Below, one piece after another: positions 1 through 11,317 of a DNA stretch of 64,000 nucleotides. The number at the start of each line of letters is the position of its first letter. The stretch's first letter is position 1. Both the position numbers and the translations under genes were made by a program. The notes beneath the pieces are model-generated. The model was not told where the DNA came from, did not search any database, and saw only the letters and a list, made by a program, of their open reading frames with translations. The stretch spans positions 79,391,630 through 79,455,629 of the forward strand of contig OY986436.1 of the NCBI GenBank assembly GCA_963920525.1, in the 5' to 3' direction. This DNA comes from Dichetophora obliterata (lineage: Eukaryota; Arthropoda; Insecta; Diptera; Sciomyzidae).

Positions 1-378
1 TGTCCAACCCAAGGACCTACGTGGAAATGAGATAAATCTCATATCCGCCAAATCAAAATCCCAATTAGTTGGATATGTATTTGGGCCAACGCAGTCATAA
101 ACTTGTATGGAAAAGAGATATACTCTGGCACACCAATCCAGGTGATAGTGTGAGTTCAGTCTAATTTCAAATCAGGAAACCACGTGAGCACGTAAATCCC
201 AATTCGATTAAAAATTAAATTATTGAATAATTAAAAAGTAAGTTCATATTCATATTTGATGGTGCTTACTTTATAAAACATAATAACGAGACTAAAAGGA
301 GAAACATAACAATCTCAATTACCGATATTACATTGTTATAAAACTGCGTTAGGTATAATAGGATGAAGTTAAATTGAT
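1..378. other. No gene recognised; flank of the first non-LTR relic
   Basis: AT-rich sequence downstream of the decayed reverse transcriptase reading frame on the minus strand, so it may include the 3' untranslated tail of that retrotransposon. I see no poly(A)-type tract or target-site duplication that would fix the end. No open frame, TIR or RNA gene stands out. Confidence 0.4.
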
Positions 379-1747
379 TTAATTATTTAAATGTAATATA
401 ATTTTCCCTTTTAAGACGTCTACCGAATCAGAAAAATTAATCATGTTGAAGTTGGCATTGAAATCACTGCACATACATCGTAAAGGTTCATGAAGAGCGC
501 AATTACAACTGCACTGACTCAACTTGAAAAACAGAAAATGTCTAGTTCCTCTCCTTGGGATGTTAAAATTTAGAGCTGAGATGAGATATTCCGAATTAAT
601 CTCGCCACGAAGTAATTTATACAGAAACATGACATTAAGCATCATTCTTCTGCTTCTTAGGGAAGGTAGTAAAATAATTTTAAGGCGTATTTCATACGAT
701 GGAATCATAATATTGGGGTTCCAACGACTATGACGTAAAGCAAAAAGTAAAAACTGTTTTTGAACGGAGTCTATGGCGTCGATGCAGACATTATATTGTG
801 GGTTCCATACAATGAGATATTCCGAATTAATCTCGCCACGAAGTAATTTATACAGAAACATGACATTAAGCATCATTCTTCTGCTTCTTAGGGAGGTAGT
901 AAAATAATTTTAAGGCGTATTTCATACGATGGAATCATAATATTGGGGTTCCAACGACTATGACGTAAAGCAAAAAGTAAAAACTGTTTTTGAACGGAGT
1001 CTATGGCGTCGATGCAGACATTATATTGTGGGTTCCATACAACTGATGCATATTCAAGAATTGGCCTTACGAGAGAGGTATATAATAATTTAGTAGTAAA
1101 GGGATCACTGAATTCTTTAGCCCATCTTTTAATGAAACCAAGGACTCCTCTTGCCTTATATATCACCATATTAACGTGGAGATTGAAGCGAAGTTTTGAA
1201 TCCATAATAACACCAAGATCGAGAAAACTGGAAACTATTTCTAGGTTAGTGTTATTTATTTTGTAATTTAAGTTATTAGCAGATCTACGCAAGAATGTCA
1301 TTTGCTTATATTTTTTTAAGTTAAGATTTAATATATTCAAGCTACACCAGTTCGCTAGTCTATTTAGATCAGATTGTAAAAGATGTCGTTCTTTGGGTGA
1401 TTTGTAAAAAAGATTAGTTTCACGTCGTCAGCTTACATTAAGACGTTCCAGTGTTTTATTACCGAAGGAAGATCATTAATGATTAGTAAAAACAAAGCCG
1501 GTCCAAGATGACTGCCCTGAGGAACGCCAGAAGTGACCGAAATACTTTTTGAAAGAGAATTCTTATATAAAACCTTTTGAGTACGTCTAGATAAATACGA
1601 ATTTATCCAATTTAATAATGTGACAGGAAACCCAGTAAGTTGGAGTTTCTTCAAAAAGAAGATTATGATTAACACTGTCGAAAGCTTTGCTAAAGTCCGT
1701 ATAAATAACATCAGTCTGCAGTCCCAAAGTAAAACCATTTGTAACAC
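379..1747 (-). pseudogene. Jockey-like non-LTR retrotransposon reverse transcriptase, C-terminal part, broken
   Basis: Read from 1747 down to 379, the translation shows the order of a non-LTR reverse transcriptase: a frameshifted motif A (TDFSKAFDSV), then SGVPQGSHLGP (motif B, about 1500), then an ADDV box (motif C, about 1415), then a thumb region with LGVIMDSKLRF and the C-terminal stretch ILEYASVVWNPQYN. These are typical of jockey/CR1-type elements annotated in flies. The gene is dead: motif A lies in another frame from motif B, there are frame breaks near 1430 and 880, and an in-frame 77-codon segment is tandemly duplicated. The N-terminal ORF1 and endonuclease are absent. The strand and superfamily are well supported; the exact clade is inference. 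Confidence 0.85.
581..1042. repeat. 231-bp tandem duplication inside the reverse transcriptase relic
   Basis: The sequence from 581 to about 811 recurs directly at 812 to 1042. The only obvious difference is one A (gggaaggt in the first copy, gggaggt in the second). 231 bp equals 77 codons, so the duplication was in frame; the single-base indel then shifted the frame of one copy. Confidence 0.9.
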
Positions 1748-1749
1748 GC

Positions 1750-2339
1750 GTAGTAAACTCTAAGAGGTTTATTGTAGTGGACTTAGGACTTGGACTTCAA
1801 ACTGCAGTTTGCGTACTTGTTTACGTTTATTAATAAAATAAAAAGATGTAGATGTAGTCAAATGGTATGAAGATAAATATTTATTTATATCTTTTGATTG
1901 GTAACAGATATTTAAGAAAATTTTTGTACCAAAACTATTTTGGAAGCTGGAAGCTGAAACAACAAATCGTGAAAATAATGAATTTTACGGATAAATGAAA
2001 TGTCGTATGAACGATATGGAAAATCAAAAATTAATAAAAAATAAATCAACTACAACTTTAGGCCTATTTTTTGAGCGAACATTAAATATTTCTGAGGTGA
2101 TCCATTTTATATAGTAACATGATTTCAAAAACCATGTCAAAACTAAGAGAAGAGGAGGAAAACAAGAGAGCCTATATACACACTTAAGATACGATGTATA
2201 TATATTATTCTTAAAGACTATAAGGACAAAAGGACGTAAATGGGAGATTTGGAGAGGGATGTTAAAGAATTTTGATTTATTAAACTAAATGCTTATACAT
2301 ATAAATCCATACATGTATGTAGTTTATCTGAGGCCTGGG
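1750..2339. other. No gene recognised between two non-LTR relics
   Basis: AT-rich spacer. I see no intact frame, TIR or tandem repeat. It separates two C-terminal relics of related non-LTR elements lying on the same strand, so part of it may be 5' truncated element or 3' UTR sequence. Confidence 0.35.
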
Positions 2340-2635
2340 TTAATTCTGATTACTGAGTGATTTATATAGGGTTTGCTTGAAAGAGGATTTGGACATAGAA
2401 GTTGAGTAGTATATAGAGATATTATTAAATTCTCTGCAACAACGATTGATGGGTTCATTATTTGCATATGTAGTTTGGTGCTGATATTCAGTTAACAATC
2501 GAGTATGCCTAGTGCGCCTAATTGGCTCGTTAAAGGAAATCATATTAGAAATATATTCGCTGTGAATAGCACCATTAATTACATCAAATGTGAAGCATGA
2601 GCCCAATAACGATCTTCTTGTTGATAGTGGATGAA
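2340..2635 (-). pseudogene. Second jockey-like non-LTR relic (C-terminal end only)
   Basis: The minus-strand frame gives LSTRRSLLGSCFTFDVINGA, then HSEYIS and EPIRRTRHTRLLTEY, followed by NNEPINRCCREFN. This aligns in order with the C-terminal tail of the neighbouring relic (LRSRRMMLNVMFLYKLLRG, PRRGTRHFLFF, HEPLRCMCSDFN), but the two differ clearly and so are separate insertions or subfamilies. Nothing upstream of this tail is recognisable, so the copy is strongly 5' truncated, as is common for non-LTR elements. Confidence 0.75.
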
Positions 2636-2938
2636 TTTAATTGCAAAAAGAATATAAAATCAATATTTTCGAGATTACTATTTGAAATAAATTTCAATAT
2701 TTCGGATCTTAGGTCATCAATTTAAAATCGACCATGTCTCTGCACGTCTATGGTGCATTTCGAATTCAGATATACGTTACCCTTTCATTACCCTTCTTCT
2801 AAAATAAAGATTAAAAAGCATACGACAACTTTTGATCACATCTTATGGTAAAACACGCATTTCAACCACAAAAATTCAAATCACCAGATAACTAACCAGA
2901 CTTTTTGCGAAAAATCGTAAAAATAGTTGAGGAATGAA

Positions 2939-3345
2939 TCTATAGTAATAAAACTCATTTTCTGTTTGTTTGTTTGTTTGGCCTTTATACAAATCTAAAC
3001 GGCTCAACGGATTTCGCTCATACTAAGTATACATATTAGGTATGTATGTATTAACTTAAAATAATACATGCTTAGTCCTTGACAGGCCCCTCCGAAATTT
3101 TTCAACTAATAGTAACTTTGTTATTATAAAGCCTTTTAGTATTGGAATTTTTTTGTATATTTAATTTCAAAAAATTTCTGTTATTTTGACATCAAAAACA
3201 CTCACATATATTCGAAATTGTAGAAATTTTTAATACAAAGACTTTTTCATAAAACATCGTTACCTAAGAATGAGAAAAAACGACATGAAAATCAAAGTTT
3301 GGTCTTTCGATGCAAATATCTCCGGTGTCCATTAATATATTTTAT
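2939..3345 (+). mobile_element. Helitron-like end, family copy 1
   Basis: Starts with TCTATAGTAATAAAACTC directly after a host A, followed by four TTTG-type repeats and the phrase aacggctcaacggatttcgc. The same start and about 400 bp of related sequence recur at 62103 (also after an A) and internally at about 31600. A 5' TC preceded by A is what Helitrons leave. No 3' CTAG end was found for this copy, so the assignment is an inference. Confidence 0.55.
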
Positions 3346-3654
3346 TCAAAAAATAATATATTTTTTTTTTCTCTCTTTTGAATAAGAAGCTTTGCTCTCG
3401 CCTAAAGCGCTGCTAATTTCTTAAACTTAAATGCTGTAGAATTGTTTGTCATTTTATTAAGTTTAGGAAAAATTTAAAAAAAAACCAAATTGAATCATCT
3501 TTATGATAGAAAAATAAGCCGACTTTTTGGTAAACATTAACTTTTTTATTAAATTTATTTACTTTGTCTCCTGCTGACACAGGACTTTAAAACATAAATT
3601 TGCTTATCGTCAAAGTTTATATCTCTTATCGAATTAAATGCGCCTGGCTTTCTG
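3346..3654. other. No gene recognised
   Basis: AT-rich spacer between the Helitron-like copy and the foldback repeat. It may hold more of the Helitron-like element, but no second end is visible. Confidence 0.3.
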
Positions 3655-3856
3655 TCGCTACGAAGAATGATTTTCGACTTCATTAATTAACATTTGTTTC
3701 ATTACATTCGTAGTGTTTACTAAAAAATTCATTCGCAGGTTGACCGTACGCATTATTCTTTAGGAAGTTTTAGTTGAGTTTAAAAAAGTTACAACTGAAA
3801 TCGTTCAGACTGGTTTGTCGAACAATTACCGAATATAAGGACATTTGTGATTGCAA

Positions 3857-3932
3857 GGTGGCCGTAGTCTACTGGAAGAGTACGTGCCCCATACGCTAAA
3901 GAACCGCAGTTCAAACCCTAGCTGAACAAAAG
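3857..3932 (+). other. tRNA-like module (pol III A- and B-box like), left arm
   Basis: Starts ggtggccgtagtctactgg, with an A-box-like tagtctactgg at 3865-3875 and a B-box-like agttcaaaccc at 3908-3918, spaced as in a tRNA gene. The 5' and 3' ends do not pair well enough for a real acceptor stem, so it is tRNA-derived or tRNA-mimicking sequence within the foldback arm and not a functional tRNA. Confidence 0.55.
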
Positions 3933-4840
3933 GTTTTTTTTTCGTGACTAGGTATTACGATCATTCGTAAATGTAAAGTACAATATAAATTTGTTTTTGT
4001 ACGAATACGAATAAAATATTTCAAATGTGTACCAAACTACGTCCATTTTACGAATACTATTCGTGTCTGAAAATGACGAATAAAATTTGTAGAAAAATTT
4101 TCTAACTTAAGAATACGTATTGAAAAGTTTTTGTGAAGCAAAGGTAAATGAAGTGGTATCATAACTAATTAGGCCGTGTTCATATAACGTGTTTTTTCGC
4201 AATTGCGACACCGCTCTCAATTTTTTTCACAAACGCGGCTGAGAAATACTGAATATTAAATAAAGAATTTAAATATATGTATATACAAAACACAGTATTC
4301 TTCAGCAGCGTTTGCAAAAAAAAAACGAGAGCAATCGCGACAAAAACGCGTAATATGAACGCGGCCTTACAGCAACGGGTACAACATACTATTTGAAAAT
4401 GCATGGTTTAGCTCTGCTTTATTTATAAATTAATTTAAAAAAGTATTTTTGTATTCTTTACAAAATATATTGATATAATAATAAAGATATAATGAACATA
4501 TCGTCATATGAAATCGAAAAAGCCGTAAATTACAACAAATTCAAAATCGACTTTTTGATTGATTATGTTGCACCTTATCAAAATACATGCTTCGATAAAT
4601 TTTACACTTCAACAACTAAAAACGACGTTTTTATTGTTGTAAGTTAAAAAAGTTTTTAAATATTAAAAAACTTTTCGACGAATTTTATTCGTAATTTTCA
4701 GCCACGGATATAATGCGTAGAATGGACGTAGTTTGGTATACATTTCGCATATTTTATTCGTATTCGCACAAAAACAAATGTATATTGTACGAATACATTA
4801 ACGAATAATCCTAATATCTAGTTTCGAAAAAAAAAACCTT

Positions 4841-4914
4841 TTGTTCAACTGGGGTTTGAATCGCGGTTCTTTAGCTTATTTGACTCGTACTCATCCAGTA
4901 GGCTACGGCCACCT
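4841..4914 (-). other. tRNA-like module (A- and B-box like), right arm
   Basis: Minus-strand counterpart of the module at 3857. It contains tagcctactgg (A-box like) and gattcaaacccc (B-box like). The two modules face each other, so any pol III transcripts would converge in the middle of the foldback. Confidence 0.55.
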
Positions 4915-5325
4915 TGCAATCACACATTTCCTTATATTCGGTAATTGTTCGACAAACCAGTCTGAACGATTTCAGTTGCAAATTTCTTAAACTAAACTAA
5001 AACTTCTTACCTTCTACGAATAATGCATACTACGTATGTAATGAAAGAAATAACGTAGTTATTCCTTTGATAAATTGGCGAATGATTAGGAATAATATCC
5101 CTAATAAGTCGAAGATCATTTTGTAGCAACAGATAGCAAGGGGAATTTGATTCAGTATCGGATATAAACTTTTAAAGCAGTGTTTGAATGAATGAATGAT
5201 TTTGAACTATCGAATAATTCGAATATTTTAATTCGATAGTTCCCATCACTACTTCAGTGTTCAAGCGAATGTCAAGCAGATAAGATCTGCGCTTGCGTGT
5301 TTCTTGAATATATATTATATTATAT

Positions 5326-5500
5326 CTGTGCCGATAAGTAACAATAGCTTAAGTCGATTTAAGACAGAACTGAGTTATTGATATAGTTGTGTTCCACGTA
5401 TATATCATTATGAACACACAAAATCTAGAACGTCTCGCATGACCTTAGCCAAAGATATGACGCAAAAACAAAAGAACCTTTCATATATATAACTCATATG
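5326..5500 (+). repeat. Dispersed repeat, copy 1 of 2
   Basis: About 170 bp (gccgataagtaacaatagct ... cacacaaaatctagaacg ... atgacgcaaaaacaaaag) recurs in the same orientation at 16079-16260 with scattered differences. No coding content or ends were recognised. Confidence 0.65.
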
Positions 5501-6165
5501 GCGATTGAAATTTTTGAAGCACGATTTCTGGAAACTTTGAAATATGACTTAAGCTGTTATTGCGCATCGATCAGATATAACGTAAGATTACACTGTATAA
5601 AATTGTATGTATGCAACATTTTTGGAAGTATGTATGAAAAAATTTTTTAGTTTTAGAAAATAACGGCATTGCGCGGCAACAAAGAGGTAAAATAAAAAAA
5701 TTATGCATAATGCCTTTAATGCCTTTTACGATAATTTGCATGGCCAATATAAGGTAATTGTGGGGCATGCTATGGAGAAATTAATTAATTATTTAAAATC
5801 GGCATGTCATATCATATAGTGATCAGTTCCAAATACGTATAATAAACGCATCTTATACCTGTGACACATTGGCATAGGTAATCTTGATTATCTTTTGTAG
5901 TTTAAAATATAACCATTAGGGATGACACACTCAATATTTTTCTTAACTAGTTTAAAAAATAACGAAAAACATAAAAGCAATGGATGAGCAAACAACACTA
6001 TAATTTTAAAATTTCAGCTTGTGTACTCGGGTGAGAGCACAGTAGTTATCAACGAAAGTGTAGAAAGAGGAATGTCAAAATCACATGTGCTCACTTTATT
6101 TCTTCAATTTCAATTGTTTTTATTAAAGTTCAATTGTGTTGTGAATTAAATTTGCATAACTATTA

Positions 6166-6794
6166 ATGCCAAGAAAGAAAAGAGTGGAGTGGACAGATCC
6201 CCATTCTGACGAAGAAGTTTTGGTATGAAACTTGTTTAAAGGCTACTTATTAAGAAGAAATTAACTCGTTACAACAATATAGGGCTGAAAAACATTCCGT
6301 CGGTCTGTCTGGAGGTGCTCCTTCGCGTTGGTGCTTTTTTAATAAAATTAATAGGATCATTGGACGATTCCCGTGCAACGACGATTCACTATCACAGGAA
6401 ACTGAAATAGTTTTGGTCATTTGAAATGTTTTTGTGATTTATTGATTAGTTAATCAATGGTTTTTCGCAGGATTTGAGCGATACAGAAATAAGCAATTTG
6501 CTTACGCCAACGCAACCGGCTGTTATGTTTGCTTCAACTCCTATGTACGAAGAGGAGCCCACTGTTGAAATAATAGAAAGTGAGCTGGAAGACATGACAA
6601 CATCGCAAAATTTGGCTGATTGCACACCAAGTACTTCTAATAGAAGGAAGAGAAGAAATGTGGGCAATCACGATAAGCTAATGCGTGAAATTAAGAGGGC
6701 AAACCTAGCTGCAGAAAAAGAGTTTCGAGTTGCAAATGAGATTGCAAGAGATAGTCTGTCTTTCCATTCAGCGCGATACTTTAATATTTTTTAA
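6166..6794 (+). CDS. Harbinger-1 accessory protein (second ORF), two exons
   Basis: Proposed exon 1 is 6166-6222 (19 codons, starting MPRKKRVEWTDPHSDEEVL) with a GTATGA donor. Exon 2 is 6471-6794 after a pyrimidine-rich ttttcgcag acceptor. The join keeps the frame (EEVL|DLSDTE) and gives 126 residues. The protein is acidic in the middle, then has a basic patch (NRRKRRN) and a helical, charged tail (KLMREIKRANLAAEKEFRVA). It sits where PIF/Harbinger elements carry their Myb-like partner, which in other members helps the transposase enter the nucleus and bind DNA. No Myb/SANT fold is obvious here, and the short length suggests truncation. Splicing is inferred. Confidence 0.6.
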
Positions 6795-7196
6795 GAGCTT
6801 GCAAAATAAAATTTCAAAAAGTTGCGTATGGAAATTGATATTTAAAAAATAACAGTCTTTCCATACAACGGTATAATTCAAGAATAGCGACAACACTTTT
6901 TTAATATTTGTTGAATTATACGGATTTTTACCTCTTAAATGATATGTTCCAATACAACGAGATACCTTATACTTTTTAAAAGCTTTCAAATTGATACTCA
7001 ATAAAATGCGATTAGTAAAAATATATATTTTTAATGTTTGCATATTTTTTAACATATTTTTAACAAGCTGCATATTGAATTTAGTTTTGACAATTGAGTG
7101 CTAAATACTCCATTATTGAGTTTCGAATTATGCTGGTACTTTCATCTGTGTTGCCAGCTACTGACGCAAATTCCGGTTGCACATGAAGTGCATCTA

Positions 7197-8914
7197 CTAC
7201 TTTTGCGCTTCTTCTATCCATGCTTCATTTATGTCCTCATTTCTATCATTTAGAATATTATGTAGGATACAACAAACATTAAAAATTATTGGAACATTAT
7301 CGATGTTAACTTGTAGGCCCCTCCCTATTCGACGAAAACGTGCCTTCAGATGGCCAAACGCGTTTTCGACAACAAGCCTTGCTCGTAATAATGTTTTGTT
7401 AAACAAGATTTCATTCGGCTGCACACTACTCAGAAGAGGCTTCATTAAGTATCTATTTAATCAGAAAGCTAAGTCACAAATCAACAAAACATGAACTTCA
7501 GCGTTGACAAATTTTCTAAAATTTTGTGAAAATAGCGGATGATTTTGATGACACTTTTTCAAAGTTGATTTTCCAAATAGGTACGAATCGTTGTTTCTTC
7601 CTGGCGAACCAATATTTATGTACATAAATCTATAACTACATAAAATAAATTAATTAATAACAAAATGCTGCAATTAAAGAATATTTTTCTGTGATCGGTA
7701 TGCCACTATTTTTTTTTTAAAGTCTGTCTGCTTAACACAAATATTGCAAAACAAAATTACTATTGATAATCACTCAATATGAATTTTTAAAAACTGGAAT
7801 TTTATTTCTTGGATATATGAATTAGAGACACTGTCGTGTCATGTGCTCTAGCGGAGCAAAAATTTTTTTGAATTGAGAGATTATCAATAGAAAACAATTT
7901 TTTGAATAATGTATTCAACGAAATATAATTTTTTCTAGCCTGATTTTTTAGGTTATCTAATATTTTTTTTAAACTCTAACTTTGGGTGATAACAGCTACG
8001 TTTAAAATAATAGATACAAAATTTGTTGACATTAAGATTTTTTTTTTTTGTTTACTGTATAGGAATGATAATGGGTTCACCGGATCCGAAATTCGTAGAC
8101 TAGTATTATTTCTCCAAACAAGTCTGAATATAAGTGCACTGCTATTATTTTGACCGCAGCTGTTTATATATATATTTTTAGTGGCATATAGATCACAGAA
8201 CTAGTTATAGCTTCCTTTATATATTTTGAATATAGATAATAACATGATGATTATTTACCGAGTACCACCGAGCACCAGCCTTTATAATTGTAATAATCGG
8301 TGGCTACATCCTTGGGAGAACATACTTCAATGTGACATCCATTTGAAAATGATTTTATAATGCAATAATCACTTTATATGCATCAGATTACATACCAATT
8401 GCTCCATATGTTTGAGGAAATACCCAAGTGTCAAAGCCTTTCACGTTTTCTTCTATTTTGGCTTGTGTTGGAGGATAGGAATTGATGTATTCCTTTTCAA
8501 ATATATTGCATATTTCTTCGCAAAACTCGATGACAATTTCTATAGCTATTGTTCTATACTCGGCAGAGGAACCAAGTGCATAAACAGCGACCGCAATTAG
8601 CTTATTTAAACTTATAGCTGTGCGGAAAATTGTATTTTCTTGTCTTAAGCCAGACATTGATGACACCAACCAGTAAAATGTCTCGGACGACATTCGGAAG
8701 TCTTCTTTAAATTTTTTTTCGCCATTACGCTGGACTTCATGTTCCCAAAATGAACTAGTTCGATGCTATAATAGAATTATATAAAAAATATTTCTCAATA
8801 TGCATGTCTAAATACTTCTGAGATCCATACCAGTGACCATATTGAGCGATTCCTAGTAGGTTTGGACAATGACACTAGGTACTGCTTTAGTTGTTGGGTT
8901 CGTCTTCTATACAT
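7197..8914 (-). pseudogene. Harbinger-1 transposase (HARBI1-like, DDE_Tnp_4), inactivated
   Basis: Exons read on the minus strand: 8831-8914 (start MYRRRTQQLKQYLV), 8396-8765 (FWEHEVQRNGEKKFKEDFRM, then ALGSSAEYRTIA), 8259-8342 (DGCHIEVCSPKD) and about 7197-7635 (NIGSPGRNNDSYLFGKS, LLICDLAF, RLVVENAFGHLKARFRRI). The catalytic D (AIDG), D (LICD) and E (VVEN) remain visible. Three lesions are seen. The acceptor before exon 3 reads CAA where an AG is expected. A TGA stops the frame just after LLICDLAF, where relatives usually have an arginine. The exon 3-4 junction is out of frame, with a few residues missing and a roughly 620-bp repeat-laden gap between them. The family call is firm; splice details are inferred. 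Confidence 0.88.
7690..8165. repeat. Dispersed repeat blocks A and B inside Harbinger-1
   Basis: Block A (about 7825-8025; phrases tcatgtgctctagcggagc and ggtgataacagct) matches 35555-35750 in the same orientation. Block B (about 8062-8160; aggaatgataatg, accggatcc, gtagactagtattatt) matches 35255-35375 in the opposite orientation. The two blocks therefore have different relative orientation at the two sites. Identity unknown. Confidence 0.55.
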
Positions 8915-9213
8915 TGCAGCTCTTTGCTTATGAATGTTTATGAGCATTATTGTGTTGATCTTTCATATTCAAGCTCCAGTTATATAAATAATAATTAAAA
9001 TCCATTTTTTATCATGATGATTTAAATTCACAAACAAATACTAAAAATCGCGGAAGAGGAATGTCAAAATCAGCTGTTAAATCCGTTTAGCTGCAATAAA
9101 CGACTTTCGGAAACGGGTTTTGACTAAAAGAGTTCTAAACATATTTTAGCAGAAAATTAAACTAGAAAAGCGAGTTAAACAAGTTTAAGTCTGCCAATGT
9201 GTCACAGGTATTA

Positions 9214-10406
9214 CGCTGTCAGTTTAGCCTTGGCAAAACAGAATAAGCAACATAAGCACAATAAAAAAACATATTTGTTTTTTACTATTAGTAGTCCTTT
9301 TTATATTTCCGTCTGCTTATCTGTATTTGACATTCTGTCTGTTTCCTTTTGACATTCCGTCCACTACTTATTTATTTAATTTCGCAATACAAATCCGAGC
9401 GAAAAAATATCCCATAATGCCTAGTAAGATTTCTGCAAAAAGCGCTTTAGCACTACTTTGTTTTTAGTGTGAACTTTAAAGCGCTCATTAATACATACTC
9501 AAGATGAGAAAGTATAGGTGTGCAAAGCTGCCCGACACTGTTTAAAAGTCATTGTAAGGAAGCAGAAGATAAAGTAAATAAATTTAATAAAAAATTTTAT
9601 GTTTTCCAAAAAATAGGCTTGTTTTTCTATCGTAAAGATGATCCAATTTGCATTTTTATCAATTGATCCTAAACTTAATAAAATGACAAACAATCCTGCA
9701 GCATTTAAATTAAAGAAAGTTGCAGCAATCTAGGCGAGAAAGCGAAAGAAAAAATTAGGAAATTGCATAAAGGAGGCCAACTTTGGATAGCAAAATTGAA
9801 AAAATCGTATATCGTATTAAGCAAACGATTTTACATAAGAATTTGTTATAGTCAAAATTTATGACATAAATGTGAATAGGAAACTCGATATGAAACAACC
9901 ATTTTATACTTCTTAAAATTCATGCTATTTAGCGGCGCACACCCAGTTTGGTAATTTTCTGGGCTTTTTTTTCGCGTCACGTGCTTATATTAAACCAGGT
10001 TTCAGAATCAAGCCTTGCAGGAGGTTCTGGAATATGTTAAGAAAATGTATGAAACCCAAAATAAATCTCTCATACATGCACCTCTTTATTTATTTATTCA
10101 TATGTTTTGAATTTAAAAATAAAATGTTTAAATCATTCTAATAATTAGAATATTTCCGTACTTTATTGTAGGAACTTGCAAGCTGCTAGAACTGATTCTT
10201 GTTGGAAAAAGAAATAAGTATATTGGTGTCAATGCGGTGTGAAATCCGGTGAAAAATATCTCCCTTAGCATGCGAATAATATTTTAAGCATAGCGACAAA
10301 TAAAATTTTTTATGTACTCTTATACTTTTATGCTTTTATCTTTCTCTCAAACCTACTAAAATTAAGCTTGATCTATTTTATGACCGTTTCTTAAATATTG
10401 TGGCTG
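9214..10406. other. No gene recognised
   Basis: AT-rich stretch between Harbinger-1 and a small MITE. The short frames here look like chance. A repeated phrase near 9320-9360 (gacattctgtctg, gacattccgtcc) is the only internal pattern I noted. Confidence 0.35.
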
Positions 10407-10411
10407 CAATG

Positions 10412-10570
10412 GCCACATTCTAGCCGAAAAAGTGCTCAAGTAGCGAAGTAGCATAAAATATTTTCGCTATATAAATTGTGACATCTCAAGGAACATGTTC
10501 TGTGAGAGCATACCATTCAGCCCGAAAGTTGTGGAACAGTTCTTGAGCACTTTTTCGGCTAGAATGCGGC
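10412..10570. mobile_element. 159-bp MITE with 29-bp TIRs
   Basis: The left end (gccacattctagccgaaaaa, continuing gtgctcaag) is the inverse of the right end with one mismatch. Both sides carry caatg (10407-10411 and 10571-10575), a probable 5-bp target duplication. There is no coding content. The superfamily is not clear from the ends. Confidence 0.8.
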
Positions 10571-11078
10571 CAATGATAACCTTCAGTAAGTAAGCTCAAA
10601 TATTTTACAAAAACCTAAAAAAAATTTTTTTATATAAAATAATGCCTGATGTTGTAGTTTATAAATAATAACCGGTAAGAAATTATACTACTGAAAAATT
10701 TCTTCCAATCTACATCCTACACCGTTGCGAATCATATTTTTTTTTTGTGTCATTTTCATTTACTAAAAACATGATTTTTGAAGTTTATTGCTTATTGCTT
10801 TGGAAAACTTACAAACGTTTTTGTTGTAAAAAAATATTAAAAAACCTTTTGAAACCTTAAAAAAAACAAAAAAGTTTAACTAAAATTGATCCTCTTAAAA
10901 TAAATTGAAGAGAAATAAATTTTTCCTGTTGTCGCAAAACACGTTAATTTGTTCTTCAATCAAAAAACGACAAATTTTAGTTATTTTTTTTCTAAAATAT
11001 CTAAATAAAATTGGCTACAGCACTGTGGTATTTTTTCTTCTTATTCTACTGAGGAGTCTTGTTCCTTGGCAACACTTA

Positions 11079-11317
11079 GGGCCAGTTTTTCAGTATGAGT
11101 TTAAAGTCTAGTCAAAATAAACTGAGCTTAACTCACCAAAATTGGCCGTTTTAACTCGGTTTAGGCAAAAAAGAAACACATTAACTGACAATTTCTGTCA
11201 ATTTAATTTCAACGTTTGCCAAAATATCTAGTTAAACCGAGTTTAAACGTCCAATTTTAGTGAGTTAAGCTAGGTTTAATTTGACTAAAGTTTAAACTCG
11301 TATTGAAAAACTGGCCC
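11079..11317. mobile_element. Tourist-like MITE (PIF/Harbinger type), 239 bp
   Basis: Starts GGGCCAGTTTTTCAGTATGA and ends with its inverse. The arms match with few differences for about 85 bp on each side, so the element is close to a full palindrome. It is flanked by TTA on both sides (11076-11078 and 11318-11320), which points to PIF/Harbinger mobilisation. Confidence 0.85.

Larger units (their letters stand above)
3655..5050. repeat. Foldback repeat with two tRNA-like modules
   Basis: A left arm at about 3700-4130 is the imperfect inverse of a right arm at about 4640-5045. Both arms carry, in mirror order, tttcattacat...cgtag, aactgaaatcgttcagac, a tRNA-like block, a gaatacgaataaaat block and a block resembling gtccattttacgaatactattc. 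The spacer contains a smaller inverted pair near 4190-4370. A third, single-armed copy lies at 13286-13968. Exact ends and a TSD could not be fixed. It is probably a non-autonomous DNA transposon. Confidence 0.7.
5856..9210. mobile_element. Harbinger-1: complete-ended PIF/Harbinger DNA transposon
   Basis: The element begins TACCTGTGACACATTGGCA at 5856 and ends with the exact inverse of these 19 bp at 9210. It is flanked by a 3-bp TTA duplication (5853-5855 and 9211-9213), the canonical PIF/Harbinger target. Inside lie a two-exon plus-strand accessory frame near the left end and a multi-exon HARBI1-like transposase on the minus strand, convergent as in other members. The transposase is damaged, so the copy is non-autonomous today. 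A repeat block shared with 35.3-35.8 kb sits within it. Confidence 0.93.

Noticed and set aside
3857..3932. Functional tRNA gene
   Set aside because: A- and B-box-like blocks exist, but the acceptor and anticodon stems do not pair; the module recurs in repeats.
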